DNA of 48,213 nt from Gammaproteobacteria bacterium (GCA_030433275.1 JAUILK010000027.1:1-48213), one strand, 5' to 3'; positions 9,785-19,115 are shown, counted from the stretch's first letter. Numbers and translations are program-made. Notes: generated from the sequence alone by a model not told the origin.

Positions 9785-10240
9785 TTACTCCAGATCGCGC
9801 AACAGCTCCAGCGGATAACGCCGCCCGGCGAGGTAATCCGTAGCAGACTGAAGCACCAGGGGGCTGCGTAATTGCCGCGCGGCTGCGGTGAGTTCGTCGC
9901 AGGTCAGCCAATGCGTCCCCAGGATACCCTCATCCAGCGATTGAGCTGGGTTGTGGGAAAGCGCGCGCGCCGCGAATGTCACCCGCAGGAATGTTTTGCT
10001 GCGCTTTGGGTGCAGCCACCGATAGATGCCGACCAGGGCAAGCCCTTCCACCTCCCAGCCAGTTTCCTCACGCGTTTCGCGAACCATTGCTTCGAGCAGA
10101 CTCTCGCCCGGCTCAAGATGCCCCGCCGGTTGGTTTAGAACACGGCGGCCTTCGGCGGTTTCTTCGACCATCAGGAAGCGGTTCGCACGCTCGACTACTG
10201 CAGCGACGGTTACATGAGGTTTCCATACAGTCATTGTCAA
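9785..10240 (-). CDS. nudJ: Nudix phosphohydrolase NudJ
   Basis: A 151-residue Nudix hydrolase. The Nudix box is complete: Gly40, Glu46, then R-E-x-x-E-E at residues 54-59, and Gly61, which binds the metal needed for pyrophosphate hydrolysis. The closest functional match is NudJ (YmfB), a thiamine- and nucleoside-pyrophosphate phosphatase in E. coli; this rests on length and on the conserved position just before mnmA. The substrate cannot be read from the sequence. It starts 9 bases after the stop of the upstream LysR gene, so the two are probably co-transcribed. Confidence 0.9.
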   Translation of the reverse strand: MTMTVWKPHVTVAAVVERANRFLMVEETAEGRRVLNQPAGHLEPGESLLEAMVRETREETGWEVEGLALVGIYRWLHPKRSKTFLRVTFAARALSHNPAQSLDEGILGTHWLTCDELTAAARQLRSPLVLQSATDYLAGRRYPLELLRDLE

Positions 10241-10249
10241 CTCCGGGTT

Positions 10250-11230
10250 TTATGCCTCGTCCGCTGCGATGAACACGCTTGTATTGGGGAACACTATGGG
10301 TGCCGAGCGGTCGGTTGGCTGTGACTCGGGGCACATCAGTTCGATGAACCGCTTGGCCTGGAGCGAGAGGAATTTACCGTGACGCACCATAACGCCGTAG
10401 GTCCGTTTCGGAAATACCTCCGGCAGTGGCCGGACCGTGAGCTTTTCGGAGCCGGATAGGCAAAGGTTGCTGGCAATGGCGATACCGAAACCAAGCTCTA
10501 CGTAGCGCTTGATGATTTCCCATCCGCCGACCTCAAGACGCGCCTTGTAAGGAATACTGTGCTGTTGAAAGACCAGATTGATCAAGCGCCACGTGGTTAA
10601 GTGACGCGGCGGTACGATGAGCTCGCCACAGGCCAGGTCCTGCAGTGTAATGGTGCGCTTACGGGACAATGGATGATCGAGTGGGGTAATCAGAGACAAG
10701 CTGTAGCAGTAGATTGCCCGGTAGCTGATATCCTCCGGGAGATCCAACATGGATCCGATTGCGAAGTCCACTTCGTCATGGCGGATGGCGTGGCACATCT
10801 GCTTACCCGCCAAGTTATGCAGCTTCACATGCACGCCAGGGTGGAGCCCCATGAACTGACCGATCAGATCGGGCAGAAGATACAGTGCCGTGGATTCGCC
10901 GGCTGCGATGTCTAGGCGCCCTGATTGCAGGCTTTCGCTATGAGCGGCGAAGCGCTCAGGTAGCGCATCGATTCCGTCCACCAGCGGCTGCGCCAGTTCG
11001 TAGAGTGTCTCGCCGTCCGGTGTAAGGCGGATGCGTGGGCCGCGGCGCTCAAACAGTGTAATCCCTAGTTCACGCTCAAGGGCCTGAATCTGCAGAGAGA
11101 CCGCGGGTTGGCTGAGGCACAGTCGTTGGGCGGCCTTTGATACGCTGCGGTACTGTGCGGTGCAGCAGAAGGCGCGTAACTGTTTAATACGGTTGTGTTT
11201 GTGGCCTGGCTTTGGAGGGGTGCTAACCAT
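10250..11230 (-). CDS. LysR family transcriptional regulator
   Basis: A 326-residue LysR-type DNA-binding regulator. The winged helix-turn-helix covers about residues 15-75 (SVSKAAQRLCLSQPAVSLQI, then LERELGITLFERRG), followed by the periplasmic-binding-protein-like effector domain to about 300. The effector is unknown. It is divergent from the isocitrate lyase gene across a 469-base gap, the classic layout for a LysR regulator of its neighbour, so control of aceA is a reasonable inference. It also sits immediately ahead of nudJ-mnmA-hflD on the same strand. The C-terminal tail beyond about residue 305 is polar and not family-conserved. Confidence 0.9.
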   Translation of the reverse strand: MVSTPPKPGHKHNRIKQLRAFCCTAQYRSVSKAAQRLCLSQPAVSLQIQALERELGITLFERRGPRIRLTPDGETLYELAQPLVDGIDALPERFAAHSESLQSGRLDIAAGESTALYLLPDLIGQFMGLHPGVHVKLHNLAGKQMCHAIRHDEVDFAIGSMLDLPEDISYRAIYCYSLSLITPLDHPLSRKRTITLQDLACGELIVPPRHLTTWRLINLVFQQHSIPYKARLEVGGWEIIKRYVELGFGIAIASNLCLSGSEKLTVRPLPEVFPKRTYGVMVRHGKFLSLQAKRFIELMCPESQPTDRSAPIVFPNTSVFIAADEA

Positions 11231-11288
11231 AGTGCCATGACCCTCAAAATTATTAATTTATACAATATTAGATTGTTTGAAAATTGGG

Positions 11289-11318
11289 TTGTCAAATGAT
11301 TCGGTGTGGCATTAGACT
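11289..11318 (+). promoter_or_regulatory. Candidate sigma-70 promoter for aceA
   Basis: TTGTCA (11289-11294) and TAGACT (11313-11318) are separated by 18 bases, a moderate promoter match on the aceA strand. The DNA just upstream (11235-11290) is strongly AT-rich, as expected for a divergent LysR-regulated promoter region. If used, it would give an mRNA leader of about 375 bases before aceA. Confidence 0.4.
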
Positions 11319-11470
11319 GATTTGAAACCGTCTATGCGCCGCAGATGCCAACGAGGGTATAGTGACGAAGTGATGCGGTGGCATGGGTGACTGGTAAAGC
11401 CCAGACGAGTTTGACCGTCGGTCTCGATGGGGCCTGGCGGACAAAGGAGTATGGGTCACACGGCGGTTTT

Positions 11471-11499
11471 CGGGAACCGCGCAAGAAAGGCGGTTCCCG
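11471..11499 (+). other. Strong stem-loop in the aceA leader
   Basis: CGGGAACCGC (11471-11480) and GCGGTTCCCG (11490-11499) form a perfect 10-base stem with a 9-base loop, GCAAGAAAG. There is no T run, so it is not an ordinary terminator. It lies about 200 bases before the aceA start, within the predicted leader. A 17-codon frame starting MGHTAVFG (11451) reads through it, but its Shine-Dalgarno is too close to the ATG for a confident call. It may be a regulatory RNA structure. Confidence 0.45.
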
Positions 11500-11699
11500 G
11501 TTAGCGTGGATCTCTACCGCGCAACCCTGCGGGAGGAGTTCAAGGTGTCTGCGCCGAAGTCGGCGAGGGGGACATGGCGGCCGATCAGAATGTGCGAACT
11601 GCCCGACTGATGGGGGAAATCTCCACGCGTGACGCTTTGAATATGGGACCGCTGGCCCAGTTGAGCCGGTAGTACCTGGCCGGAAAGGGAGGCATTGAG

Positions 11700-12989
11700 A
11701 TGCGTAACGACGACGCGGCTATAGAACAACTCAAGCGGGATTGGGCAGAGAATCGGCGCTGGCGCAACATAGCGCGCGGTTACAGTGCCGAAGACGTGAT
11801 GCGGTTGCGAGGCACGGTAGCCATCGAGTATACGCTGGCGCGTCGCGGTGCCGAGAAACTCTGGCAGTTGCTTCACGAGGAACCTTTTATCAACGCCTTG
11901 GGTGCGTTGACCGGTAACCAGGCTGTGCAGCAGGTGAAAGCCGGGCTGAAAGCCATTTATCTTTCCGGTTGGCAAGTCGCCGCCGACGCTAATTTAGGCC
12001 ATACGATGTATCCGGATCAATCCCTGTATCCGGTTAACTCCGTACCGACTGTGGTTCGCCAAGTTAATAATGCACTGCTGCGCGCCGATCAGGTTCATCA
12101 CTGCGAAGGTGCCGACGGCATCGACTGGATGGCCCCCATCTTAGCCGATGCTGAGGCCGGCTTCGGAGGTGTGCTCAACGCTTTCGAATTGATGCGCGGG
12201 ATGATCGAAGCTGGGGCCGCGGGTGTGCATTTTGAGGATCAATTGGCTGCAGTCAAAAAATGCGGCCACATGGGCGGTAAGGTATTGGTGCCGACTCAAG
12301 AGGCCGTCCAAAAGCTCATTGCGGCGCGACTCATGGCGGATGTCATGGGGGTGCCGACTCTGATCATCGCACGCACGGATGCGCTGGGAGCGAGCTTGCT
12401 TACGACCGATGCAGACGAGCGCGACAAGGCATTCTTAACCGGTGAACGAACCAAAGAGGGGTTTTTCCGCACCGCGGCTGGTCCAGCGCAGGCCATCGCC
12501 CGGGGTAGGAGCTACGCGCCTTACGCAGACCTCGTCTGGTGCGAGACCGACAAGCCGGATCTGCAGTTTGCCAAGGAGTTCGCGGAGGCGATTCGCCAGG
12601 ACGAGCCGGATAAGCTGTTGGCTTACAATTGCTCGCCATCATTCAATTGGCGGCAGAATTTGGACGAGGCGACGATCGCTCATTTCCAACGTGAACTCGG
12701 TGCCATGGGCTACAAGTTTCAATTCGTTACCCTCGCTGGTTTTCATACCTTGAACTACAGTATGTTTCGCTTGGCGAAGGATTATACGGAGCGGCAGATG
12801 TCGGCTTATGTGGAGTTGCAGGAAGCAGAATTTGCCGCGGAGAGCGGTGGCTATACGGCCACCCGACACCAACGGGAAGTGGGTGCCGGTTACTTCGATG
12901 AGGTAACGCGTGTCATCCAAGGTGGGGAATCCTCGGTCACCGCCTTGAGTGGTTCCACAGAGGAGTCCCAGTTCCAGGTGGCACGGTAA
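11700..12989 (+). CDS. aceA: Isocitrate lyase
   Basis: A 429-residue isocitrate lyase (E. coli has 434), which splits isocitrate into glyoxylate and succinate as the first step of the glyoxylate bypass. The signature KKCGH is at residues 186-190, with the catalytic Cys188, followed by MGGKVLVPT. The Mg-binding region ([17 protein letters not shown]) and the C-terminal helix-swapped end are present. The ATG follows GGGAGG closely. Together with acnA and glcB in this window it gives a complete bypass. No isocitrate dehydrogenase kinase (aceK) is nearby. The LysR gene divergent from it is the likely regulator. Confidence 0.97.
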   Translation: MRNDDAAIEQLKRDWAENRRWRNIARGYSAEDVMRLRGTVAIEYTLARRGAEKLWQLLHEEPFINALGALTGNQAVQQVKAGLKAIYLSGWQVAADANLGHTMYPDQSLYPVNSVPTVVRQVNNALLRADQVHHCEGADGIDWMAPILADAEAGFGGVLNAFELMRGMIEAGAAGVHFEDQLAAVKKCGHMGGKVLVPTQEAVQKLIAARLMADVMGVPTLIIARTDALGASLLTTDADERDKAFLTGERTKEGFFRTAAGPAQAIARGRSYAPYADLVWCETDKPDLQFAKEFAEAIRQDEPDKLLAYNCSPSFNWRQNLDEATIAHFQRELGAMGYKFQFVTLAGFHTLNYSMFRLAKDYTERQMSAYVELQEAEFAAESGGYTATRHQREVGAGYFDEVTRVIQGGESSVTALSGSTEESQFQVAR

Positions 12990-13080
12990 AGACAGCTTTG
13001 GTCGAGGCCTCTGTGACTTTTCGGGAATCAGGGCCTGACGTCCCGGTTTCCGATTGACGCAGAAACTTGTGCGCTGCTCG

Positions 13081-13109
13081 TTGGACGGACTCGCGGGGTC
13101 TTTTACAAT
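13081..13109 (+). promoter_or_regulatory. Candidate sigma-70 promoter for clpS
   Basis: TTGGAC (13081-13086) and TACAAT (13104-13109) with an ideal 17-base spacer. The -10 box sits between the arms of an inverted repeat, GGGGTCT (13095-13101) and AGACCCC (13118-13124), which could bind a regulator. Transcription would start about 13116, giving a leader of about 47 bases before ATG 13163. Confidence 0.55.
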
Positions 13110-13118
13110 GAATATTGA

Positions 13119-13142
13119 GACCCCAGATAAACGGTCTGGGTC
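13119..13142 (+). other. Possible stem-loop in the clpS leader
   Basis: CCCAGA (13122-13127) pairs with TCTGGG (13135-13140) around a 7-base loop, and the stem extends by two more pairs if one C is bulged. It falls between the predicted transcription start and the clpS start codon. The pairing is short, so confidence is low. Confidence 0.3.
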
Positions 13143-13162
13143 GTTGGATTGATGGTAAGCCC

Positions 13163-13483
13163 ATGAGTCGAGACAAAGACACCCGGCGTGAAGGCGACCT
13201 CTCGGTCAAGCAGGCGGAACCGCAGGTCAAGCGTCCACCGTTGTACCGCGTGGTGCTGCTCAATGACGACTACACGCCTATGGATTTTGTCGTAGAGGTA
13301 TTGCAGGCGTTTTTTCATATGGATCGTGGCAAGGCGACTCAGATTATGCTCCACGTCCATACGCGCGGTAAGGGCGTCTGCGGCGTGTACAATCGGGACG
13401 TGGCAGAGACCAAAGTGGATCTGGTCAACGAGTATGCACGCAAACACGACCATCCGCTGATGTGCACGATGGAGCCGGTCTGA
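13163..13483 (+). CDS. clpS: ATP-dependent Clp protease adaptor ClpS
   Basis: A 106-residue ClpS adaptor, which binds N-terminal Leu, Phe, Tyr or Trp of substrates and hands them to ClpAP. The core [16 protein letters not shown] (about residues 29-44) contains the N-degron pocket, with the Asn-Asp-Asp and Met contacts, and the ClpA-binding region follows ([13 protein letters not shown]). The flexible charged N-terminus is typical. I chose ATG 13163 because an upstream in-frame ATG (13115) falls at the predicted transcription start. It lies directly before clpA, its partner, and the transferases that create its substrates are about 3 kb away. Confidence 0.95.
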   Translation: MSRDKDTRREGDLSVKQAEPQVKRPPLYRVVLLNDDYTPMDFVVEVLQAFFHMDRGKATQIMLHVHTRGKGVCGVYNRDVAETKVDLVNEYARKHDHPLMCTMEPV

Positions 13484-13563
13484 GCGTGTTGGAACTCAAT
13501 TTCGCGCCCGCAGTCCAAATTAGCGGAGCGCTTCGTGAACACGTTGTAACCAGGTGAAGGCGC

Positions 13564-15834
13564 ATGCTGAGTAAAGAACTTGAGTTTACTCTGAATCTTG
13601 CCTTTAAGGAGGCGAGGGAGAAACACCACGAGTTTCTGACCGTGGAGCACCTACTGCTGGCACTGACCGACAATCCGGCGGCGCTGGAGGTTCTGCGTGC
13701 CTGTGGTGCGAATCTGGATCAGCTGCGCCGGGACCTGGAGAGCTTTCTGGATGAGACCACGCCAGTCCTGCCGCTCGATGATACCCGTGAGACTCAACCG
13801 ACGCTGGGCTTTCAGCGGGTGTTGCAACGGGCAATTCTGCACGTGCAGTCTTCAGGGAGGAAGGAGGTCACGGGAGCGAATGTGCTGGTGGCCATCTTCA
13901 GTGAGCAGGAATCGCAGGCGGTGTATTTCCTGCATAAGCAGAATATTTCCCGGCTGGATACGGTGAATTTCATCTCCCACGGGATCTCGAAGGTGCCCGG
14001 CGATGGCGATGACGCTGAACAACCCGGTGGCGTGCCGCAGGATGATGAGGAGGCGGCAGGGGAGCCTAGCTCACGCAAGCCGCTTGAGAGCTTTGCTGCG
14101 GATCTCAACGCCAAGGCGGAGCGTGGCGAGATCGATCCGCTGATCGGCCGGCGCAACGAGATCGAGCGAACGATTCAGGTGCTTTGCCGGCGGCGCAAGA
14201 ATAATCCGTTGTTTGTTGGCGAGGCCGGTGTCGGTAAGACCGCGATCGCAGAGGGGCTTGCCAAAATGATCGTGGACCGGCAGGTTCCGGACGTGCTTAA
14301 GGATGCCCGTATCTATTGCCTTGATCTGGGCGCTGTCGTTGCCGGGACCAAGTATCGGGGCGATTTTGAAAAGCGTCTCAAGGGGTTGCTGGCGCAGCTC
14401 AAGCGTGAGAAAAACGCCATCCTCTTCATCGACGAGATTCATACGGTAATCGGGGCGGGTTCGGCTTCCGGCGGTGTTATGGATGCCTCGAACCTGATCA
14501 AGCCGATGCTGGCGAGTGGCGAGCTGAAGTGTATTGGTTCGACCACGTACCAGGAATATCGTGGGGTTTTTGAGAAGGATCGAGCGCTGGCGCGCCGGTT
14601 CCAGAAGATCGATGTCTCCGAGCCCACGATCGAGGAGACGGTGCTGATCCTGCGGGGGCTCAAGGAGCACTTCGAGGCGCACCACGGGGTGCGCTACACA
14701 CAACCCGCCCTCGAGTCTGCGGCGGGGCTTGCGGCGAAGTACATCAACGATCGACGGCTGCCGGATAAGGCAATTGACGTGATTGACGAAGCCGGCGCCA
14801 AGCTGCGGTTGTTGCCGCCGTCCAAGCGGCGTAAAACCGTTAACGTTACCGATGTTGAAACGATCATTGCCAAGATGGCGCGGATACCCCCGAAGCGGGT
14901 TTCCACGTCGGATATGCGGTTGCTGGAGAGTCTTGAGCAGGATCTCAAGCGGGTTATCTTCGGTCAAGATCAGGCCGTCGACACGTTGGCAACGACTATC
15001 AAGATGTCACGTGCCGGATTGCGCGATACTGAGAAGCCGGTAGGGTGTTTTCTGTTCGCAGGCCCCACCGGTGTGGGTAAGACCGAGGTAACGCGCCAGC
15101 TGGCTGAGATTATGGGGGTTCGGTTGGTCCGCTTCGACATGTCTGAATATATGGAGCGGCATACCGTTTCGAGATTGATCGGGGCACCGCCTGGTTACGT
15201 CGGTTTCGACCAAGGTGGGCTGCTTACCGAGGAGGTGATCAAACATCCCCATTCGGTGGTGTTGCTCGATGAGATAGAAAAGGCACATCCCGATGTATTC
15301 AACCTGCTGCTGCAAGTTATGGATCATGGATCGCTGACCGACAATAACGGCCGGCAAGCCGATTTTCGCAACGTGATTCTGGTGATGACAACCAATGCCG
15401 GCGCGCAAGAGCAGAGTCGGCGCTCGATCGGATTTACCGCGCAGGACCACTCATCTGATAGCTTGGAGATCATTAGGCGGATATTTGCTCCGGAGTTTCG
15501 TAATCGTTTGGACGCCATCATCCAGTTCAATGCATTGGCTCCAGCAGTGGTAGAGCGTGTTGCGGACAAATTCCTACGCGAGCTGCGCCACCAATTGGCT
15601 GAGAAGAAGGTCACCCTCGATGTCAGCGACTCGGCCCGTTACTGGCTAGCCGAGCACGGCTATGATCCGAAGATGGGTGCTCGACCCATGGCTCGGCTCA
15701 TACAGGATCGGGTCAAGCGGCCGCTGGCAGACGAACTGCTCTTCGGGCGACTGGCAGGCGGCGGCCATGTCGTCGTTGACGTCGAGGATGAGGAGCTCAC
15801 CTTCGCTATCAACGAGCCCGATGTGGTGAGCTGA
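13564..15834 (+). CDS. clpA: ATP-dependent Clp protease ATP-binding subunit ClpA
   Basis: A 756-residue Hsp100 unfoldase (E. coli ClpA has 758) that unfolds ClpS-delivered proteins into the ClpP peptidase. The N-terminal ClpS-binding domain covers about residues 1-145. The two AAA+ modules have Walker A motifs GEAGVGKT (219-226) and GPTGVGKT (500-507), with Walker B LFIDEIHT and LLDEIEKA. The ClpP-contacting loop is in the second module. AGGTGAAGG sits just before the ATG. It follows clpS by 80 bases without a visible terminator, so a clpSA operon is likely. The clpP gene is not in this window. Confidence 0.98.
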   Translation: MLSKELEFTLNLAFKEAREKHHEFLTVEHLLLALTDNPAALEVLRACGANLDQLRRDLESFLDETTPVLPLDDTRETQPTLGFQRVLQRAILHVQSSGRKEVTGANVLVAIFSEQESQAVYFLHKQNISRLDTVNFISHGISKVPGDGDDAEQPGGVPQDDEEAAGEPSSRKPLESFAADLNAKAERGEIDPLIGRRNEIERTIQVLCRRRKNNPLFVGEAGVGKTAIAEGLAKMIVDRQVPDVLKDARIYCLDLGAVVAGTKYRGDFEKRLKGLLAQLKREKNAILFIDEIHTVIGAGSASGGVMDASNLIKPMLASGELKCIGSTTYQEYRGVFEKDRALARRFQKIDVSEPTIEETVLILRGLKEHFEAHHGVRYTQPALESAAGLAAKYINDRRLPDKAIDVIDEAGAKLRLLPPSKRRKTVNVTDVETIIAKMARIPPKRVSTSDMRLLESLEQDLKRVIFGQDQAVDTLATTIKMSRAGLRDTEKPVGCFLFAGPTGVGKTEVTRQLAEIMGVRLVRFDMSEYMERHTVSRLIGAPPGYVGFDQGGLLTEEVIKHPHSVVLLDEIEKAHPDVFNLLLQVMDHGSLTDNNGRQADFRNVILVMTTNAGAQEQSRRSIGFTAQDHSSDSLEIIRRIFAPEFRNRLDAIIQFNALAPAVVERVADKFLRELRHQLAEKKVTLDVSDSARYWLAEHGYDPKMGARPMARLIQDRVKRPLADELLFGRLAGGGHVVVDVEDEELTFAINEPDVVS

Positions 15835-15909
15835 TTGGATCGGCAACTAACTGCCAGGGAAGGCGGTTCATTGATGACCCACATCCGCTCGAATTTTGGG
15901 TTCAAGGGG

Positions 15910-16128
15910 TCAGCGTGCACGATAAACGATGCGCCCCTTGCTCAGATCATACGGCGTGAGCTCGACTGTCACCTTGTCGCCGCGTAGGATGCGGATGTAA
16001 TGCTTGCGCATCTTGCCAGAGATGCGAGCCGTTACCAGATGGCCGTTTTCGAGTTCGACCCGGAACATTGTGTTGGGTAGGACCTCCACTATGGTCCCCT
16101 GCATTCGGACGTGGTCTTCTTTGGTCAT
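15910..16128 (-). CDS. infA: Translation initiation factor IF-1
   Basis: A 72-residue OB-fold protein, the exact usual length of IF-1, which occupies the ribosomal A site during initiation. The family pattern is complete: [20 protein letters not shown], then [17 protein letters not shown], and the C-terminal [15 protein letters not shown] lies just before the ATG. It converges with clpA, and it is the last gene of the leftward aat-bpt-infA run, although the 182-base gap after bpt may contain its own promoter. The same neighbourhood (clpSA, infA, aat) is found in E. coli. Confidence 0.98.
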   Translation of the reverse strand: MTKEDHVRMQGTIVEVLPNTMFRVELENGHLVTARISGKMRKHYIRILRGDKVTVELTPYDLSKGRIVYRAR

Positions 16129-16310
16129 TCAGCCTCTCTTGTGTTGTTGTCTGGGTTTCCGATTTGCTCGGGCAGGCGTTGGTTATGCATGAGCAGATTT
16201 CGTTGCCGCCGGCGGAGCATTTGTTAAACCACGGGTAGCCTGTGAGGTGGCGTCGAGGCGAGATTCTAGCGGAGCCGGCGCCGCTAACCAACTCCTACCG
16301 GAGGATAAGC

Positions 16311-17033
16311 TCATCCTACCGAGATCCAACCCGCAGGTGTCAGCACTTCATGAGGACGAAATTCGCCTTTGTACCACATGCGCGCGCAGCCCGCGATCCA
16401 ATAGCCGAGATAAAGATAATCATAGCCGCGGCGCTGGGTTTCCATGACCATCCGCAGGATGGACAAGGTGCCTAGACTGCGCTCGGGAAGCGCGGGTTCA
16501 TAGAACGTATACACGGCTGACAAGGCGTTGCCGAGATCGTCTACGACGGCGACTGCCAATAGCCGGTTGTTTTCGCGCAGTTCCAGCAACTCGGTTTTAC
16601 ACCAGCTACGTGTCAGGAAGCTCTGATAATCCTCAGGTGTTGGATTAGCCATGCTGCCATCCGGATGACGGGCTGCCAGGTAGCGATGGTAGAGTGCGAA
16701 ATGCTCAGCGCAATAGCCGGGGGTGACGGAGTCGAGTCGAACGGCGGTGTTGCGCCGTAGGCACCGCCGATGTCTGCGGCGGGCACGGAATTGAGTTACC
16801 GGGATGCGCAGTGATTGACAAGCGCTGCAGTTGGGGCAGGTGGGACGATAGAGATAGTAGCCGCTACGGCGGAAGCCTTGTTGGATCAGTTCGGCATAAA
16901 GGGCCGTGTTAAGCGGCGTGTTTGGTTCAATGAAGGCGGTACGTGCGGGGCGCCCAGCGATATAAGGGCAGGCATGCTCTGGTGTTGCCAACACGGTGAG
17001 CCGGCGCGTTTGGTCCTGGCCCAATCGGCTCAT
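16311..17033 (-). CDS. bpt: Aspartate/glutamate leucyltransferase (Bpt)
   Basis: A 240-residue protein of the arginyl-tRNA-protein transferase family in its bacterial form. Bpt transfers Leu from Leu-tRNA to proteins starting with Asp or Glu, making them ClpS substrates. The N-terminal Cys motif CPYIAGRPARTAFIEP (about residues 22-37) and the Cys-rich CPNCSACQSLRIPV are present, as is the C-terminal GNAT-like fold with YYLYLGYWI-type strands. Its ATG overlaps the aat stop by four bases (17030-17033), so the two transferases are translationally coupled, an operon known from Vibrio. E. coli lacks this enzyme. Confidence 0.95.
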   Translation of the reverse strand: MSRLGQDQTRRLTVLATPEHACPYIAGRPARTAFIEPNTPLNTALYAELIQQGFRRSGYYLYRPTCPNCSACQSLRIPVTQFRARRRHRRCLRRNTAVRLDSVTPGYCAEHFALYHRYLAARHPDGSMANPTPEDYQSFLTRSWCKTELLELRENNRLLAVAVVDDLGNALSAVYTFYEPALPERSLGTLSILRMVMETQRRGYDYLYLGYWIAGCARMWYKGEFRPHEVLTPAGWISVG

Positions 17034-17782
17034 GGCTTGTCCTCTTTGATCTTAGGCTTAATCCACGTAAGTGGGTCAAGTTGTGCGCTGAATGCCCAAG
17101 GACCCAAGCGAGTGGGGTAAGCCAACGCCGCGTCGAGCTCACGGATGAAGCGGCGCCGTGAAATTTCAACTCCCCCCAATGCGTGCAGGTGAGGGGTCGG
17201 CATCTGACAGTCGATGAAGTCGAACGACCATGCGTCGAGCTGAGCAGCTAGCCAAACCAACGCGATTTTGCTGGTATCGGTGGCGCGGCTGAACATCGAT
17301 TCACCGAAAAATGCAGCGCCTAGAGATACCCCATAGAGCCCGCCAATCAAGAGCCCAGCGCGCCAGACCTCGACCGAGTGGGCAATGCCGCGTTGGTGCA
17401 GCTCCCAATAGGCTGCCATGATCTCCGGGGTGATCCAGGTGCCTGCTTGGTCACGCCGGGGTGCTGAGCAGGCTTCGATAACGGCTTGAAAACATTGATC
17501 CATGGTGAGCCGGTAGCCCTGCTGTCGCAAGCGCTTACGAAGACTGCGTGAGATACGTAGATCCTGCGGGTAGATAATGAGACGGGGGTCGGGGCTCCAC
17601 CATAAGACGGGCTGTTCCTCAGAGAACCACGGAAAAATACCGCAGCGGTAAGCTCGTTCCAAGCGCTCCGGTGAAAGCGGTCCGCCTATGGCCACTAGCC
17701 CGTTGGGCTCCCGTAGTGCCGTCTCAACATCGGGGAACGGGCTGGTATGGTCATCCGGGGCAATCCAGGGAATGTGCGACAT
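17030..17782 (-). CDS. aat: Leucyl/phenylalanyl-tRNA-protein transferase
   Basis: A 250-residue Aat enzyme (E. coli has 234), which adds Leu or Phe to proteins beginning with Lys or Arg and so marks them for ClpS-ClpAP. Family motifs are clear: FPDVETALREPNGLVAIGG near residues 16-34, YRCGIFPWF near 46-54, and SVGL-like GGLYGVSLGAAFFGESMFSR near 146-165. The C-terminal region has the usual ALGG-(V)-E-I-S-R-R motif. It is the first gene of the aat-bpt-(infA) run. A start at ATG 17782 matches the family, although its Shine-Dalgarno is weak. Confidence 0.96.
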   Translation of the reverse strand: MSHIPWIAPDDHTSPFPDVETALREPNGLVAIGGPLSPERLERAYRCGIFPWFSEEQPVLWWSPDPRLIIYPQDLRISRSLRKRLRQQGYRLTMDQCFQAVIEACSAPRRDQAGTWITPEIMAAYWELHQRGIAHSVEVWRAGLLIGGLYGVSLGAAFFGESMFSRATDTSKIALVWLAAQLDAWSFDFIDCQMPTPHLHALGGVEISRRRFIRELDAALAYPTRLGPWAFSAQLDPLTWIKPKIKEDKP

Positions 17783-17948
17783 GGTTCAAGTGTTCGCTCC
17801 CTGCCGAGACTTTGTCGTGTGGGTGATGTCTTCGCAAGATCAGCTATCCTGAAGGCTATGGGCGAGCTAAGCAAAGACATGCTCAGTTATTTTGCCACGA
17901 GTTAATGCGCTGGATCTGAGCGGCATGATGGTCGGGGCTCAATGGTCA

Positions 17949-19115
17949 TTACGAACTCGATGAGGCGATTCGCTCCAACGCATCCAGGCGAAATGGGCCT
18001 GCCTGGGTCCGTTCACGAATGTAGCCTTCGATAGCCGCCCGTTCCTGGCGCAGAAACTCGTCCACCGCGAGCTGAAAACGCCGATCCAGTAAATGGTGGC
18101 AGGAATAGGTAGGCGTCGGCAGAAAACCTCGCGCCACCTTGTGTTCGCCTTGAGCGCCGGATTCGAAGCAGCGCAAACCCTCGCGAATGCAATAGTCAAT
18201 GCCTTGGTAATAACAGGTTTCGAAGTGCAATCCATCGTGTATTTCACCATTATCGCCCCAGTAGCGCCCATAGAGCGTGGTATTGCCACGCAGATAGAGC
18301 GCGGTGGCGATGGTGTTTCCTCGCGCGCGCGCTTCCATCAGGACCACCCGGGAGCGTAGACGCTCGCCGATCTCACGGAAAAAACCCAAGCTGAGCAAAG
18401 GAATATTGCCATGGGCATGGAAGGTGTTTACATAGAAGCGGTGAAAGCTGCGCCACAGAGCGGCAGGAATTTCATGGCCCGCATGCGTGCGGAACTCAAT
18501 GCCTTTCTCCCTTATGCGCCGGCGCTCACGACGGATGCTTTTGCGTTTTTTCGACGAGAGTTCGGCGAGGAACGCTTCGAAGCTTTCGTACCCTGCATTG
18601 TGCCAATGATATTGGCAGCCAAGACGAATACTGTAACCGGCGGTGGCAAGGGTGTGGGCGGTTTCTGGTTCCACGAAGAGCCAGTGGGCCGAGCTCAGCG
18701 CCTTGCCTCGGATGAACTCCTGTGCCTGTGCGGCGAGTTCGCTCACCGCCGTTATCCGATCCAACCCAGGACGCACCAAGACGCGGGGGCCTGTGGCTGG
18801 GGTATAGGGTACCGCGCTGACCAGCTTGGGGTAGTATTCCATGCCGTAGCGGTCATAGGCGTCTGCCCAGGCAAAATCGAACACGAATTCTCCCCATGAA
18901 TGCAGTTTTTGATAACTCGGAGCCACTGCCGCCAAACCGTGTTCGTCATATAGGGCAAGATGATTTGGGATCCATCCGGTTCGCCGCGAGACCGCTCCGT
19001 GATGCTCCAGAGCAGCAAGGAATTCATGGCTCAGGAATGGGTTGGCGGTGCCGGCGAGGGAATTCCACTCGGGCGCTGAAATCTCTTCGAGCGAATGCAG
19101 AATTTTGAGTTTCAT
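17949..19115 (-). CDS. GNAT/FemAB-like protein (DUF482 family)
   Basis: A 388-residue cytosolic protein of the DUF482 group, whose fold is a double GNAT/FemAB-like acyltransferase. No reaction is established for most members. Signature stretches are NPFLSHEFLAALE near the start, SSKKRKSIRRERR in the middle (a basic helix also seen in FemAB-type proteins), LYGRYWG near residue 294, and FESGAQGEHKVARGF near the end. I start at ATG 19115 because the family homology begins there; an in-frame ATG at 19163 would add 16 residues. Neither has a good Shine-Dalgarno. It is a monocistronic leftward gene between aat and the divergent ftsK. Confidence 0.85.
   Translation of the reverse strand: MKLKILHSLEEISAPEWNSLAGTANPFLSHEFLAALEHHGAVSRRTGWIPNHLALYDEHGLAAVAPSYQKLHSWGEFVFDFAWADAYDRYGMEYYPKLVSAVPYTPATGPRVLVRPGLDRITAVSELAAQAQEFIRGKALSSAHWLFVEPETAHTLATAGYSIRLGCQYHWHNAGYESFEAFLAELSSKKRKSIRRERRRIREKGIEFRTHAGHEIPAALWRSFHRFYVNTFHAHGNIPLLSLGFFREIGERLRSRVVLMEARARGNTIATALYLRGNTTLYGRYWGDNGEIHDGLHFETCYYQGIDYCIREGLRCFESGAQGEHKVARGFLPTPTYSCHHLLDRRFQLAVDEFLRQERAAIEGYIRERTQAGPFRLDALERIASSSS

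Noticed and set aside
11451-11504. 17-codon leader peptide starting MGHTAVFG
   Set aside because: The GGAG is only one base from the ATG, too close for efficient initiation.
11378-11632. 84-codon frame upstream of aceA
   Set aside because: No convincing ribosome-binding site or family; it overlaps the stem-loop and looks like leader DNA.
16129-16310. tRNA-Ser gene between infA and bpt, as found near infA in some relatives
   Set aside because: No cloverleaf or conserved T-loop sequence could be found on either strand.
18411-18899. 162-codon plus-strand frame
   Set aside because: It is antisense to the DUF482 gene and shows no family signal.
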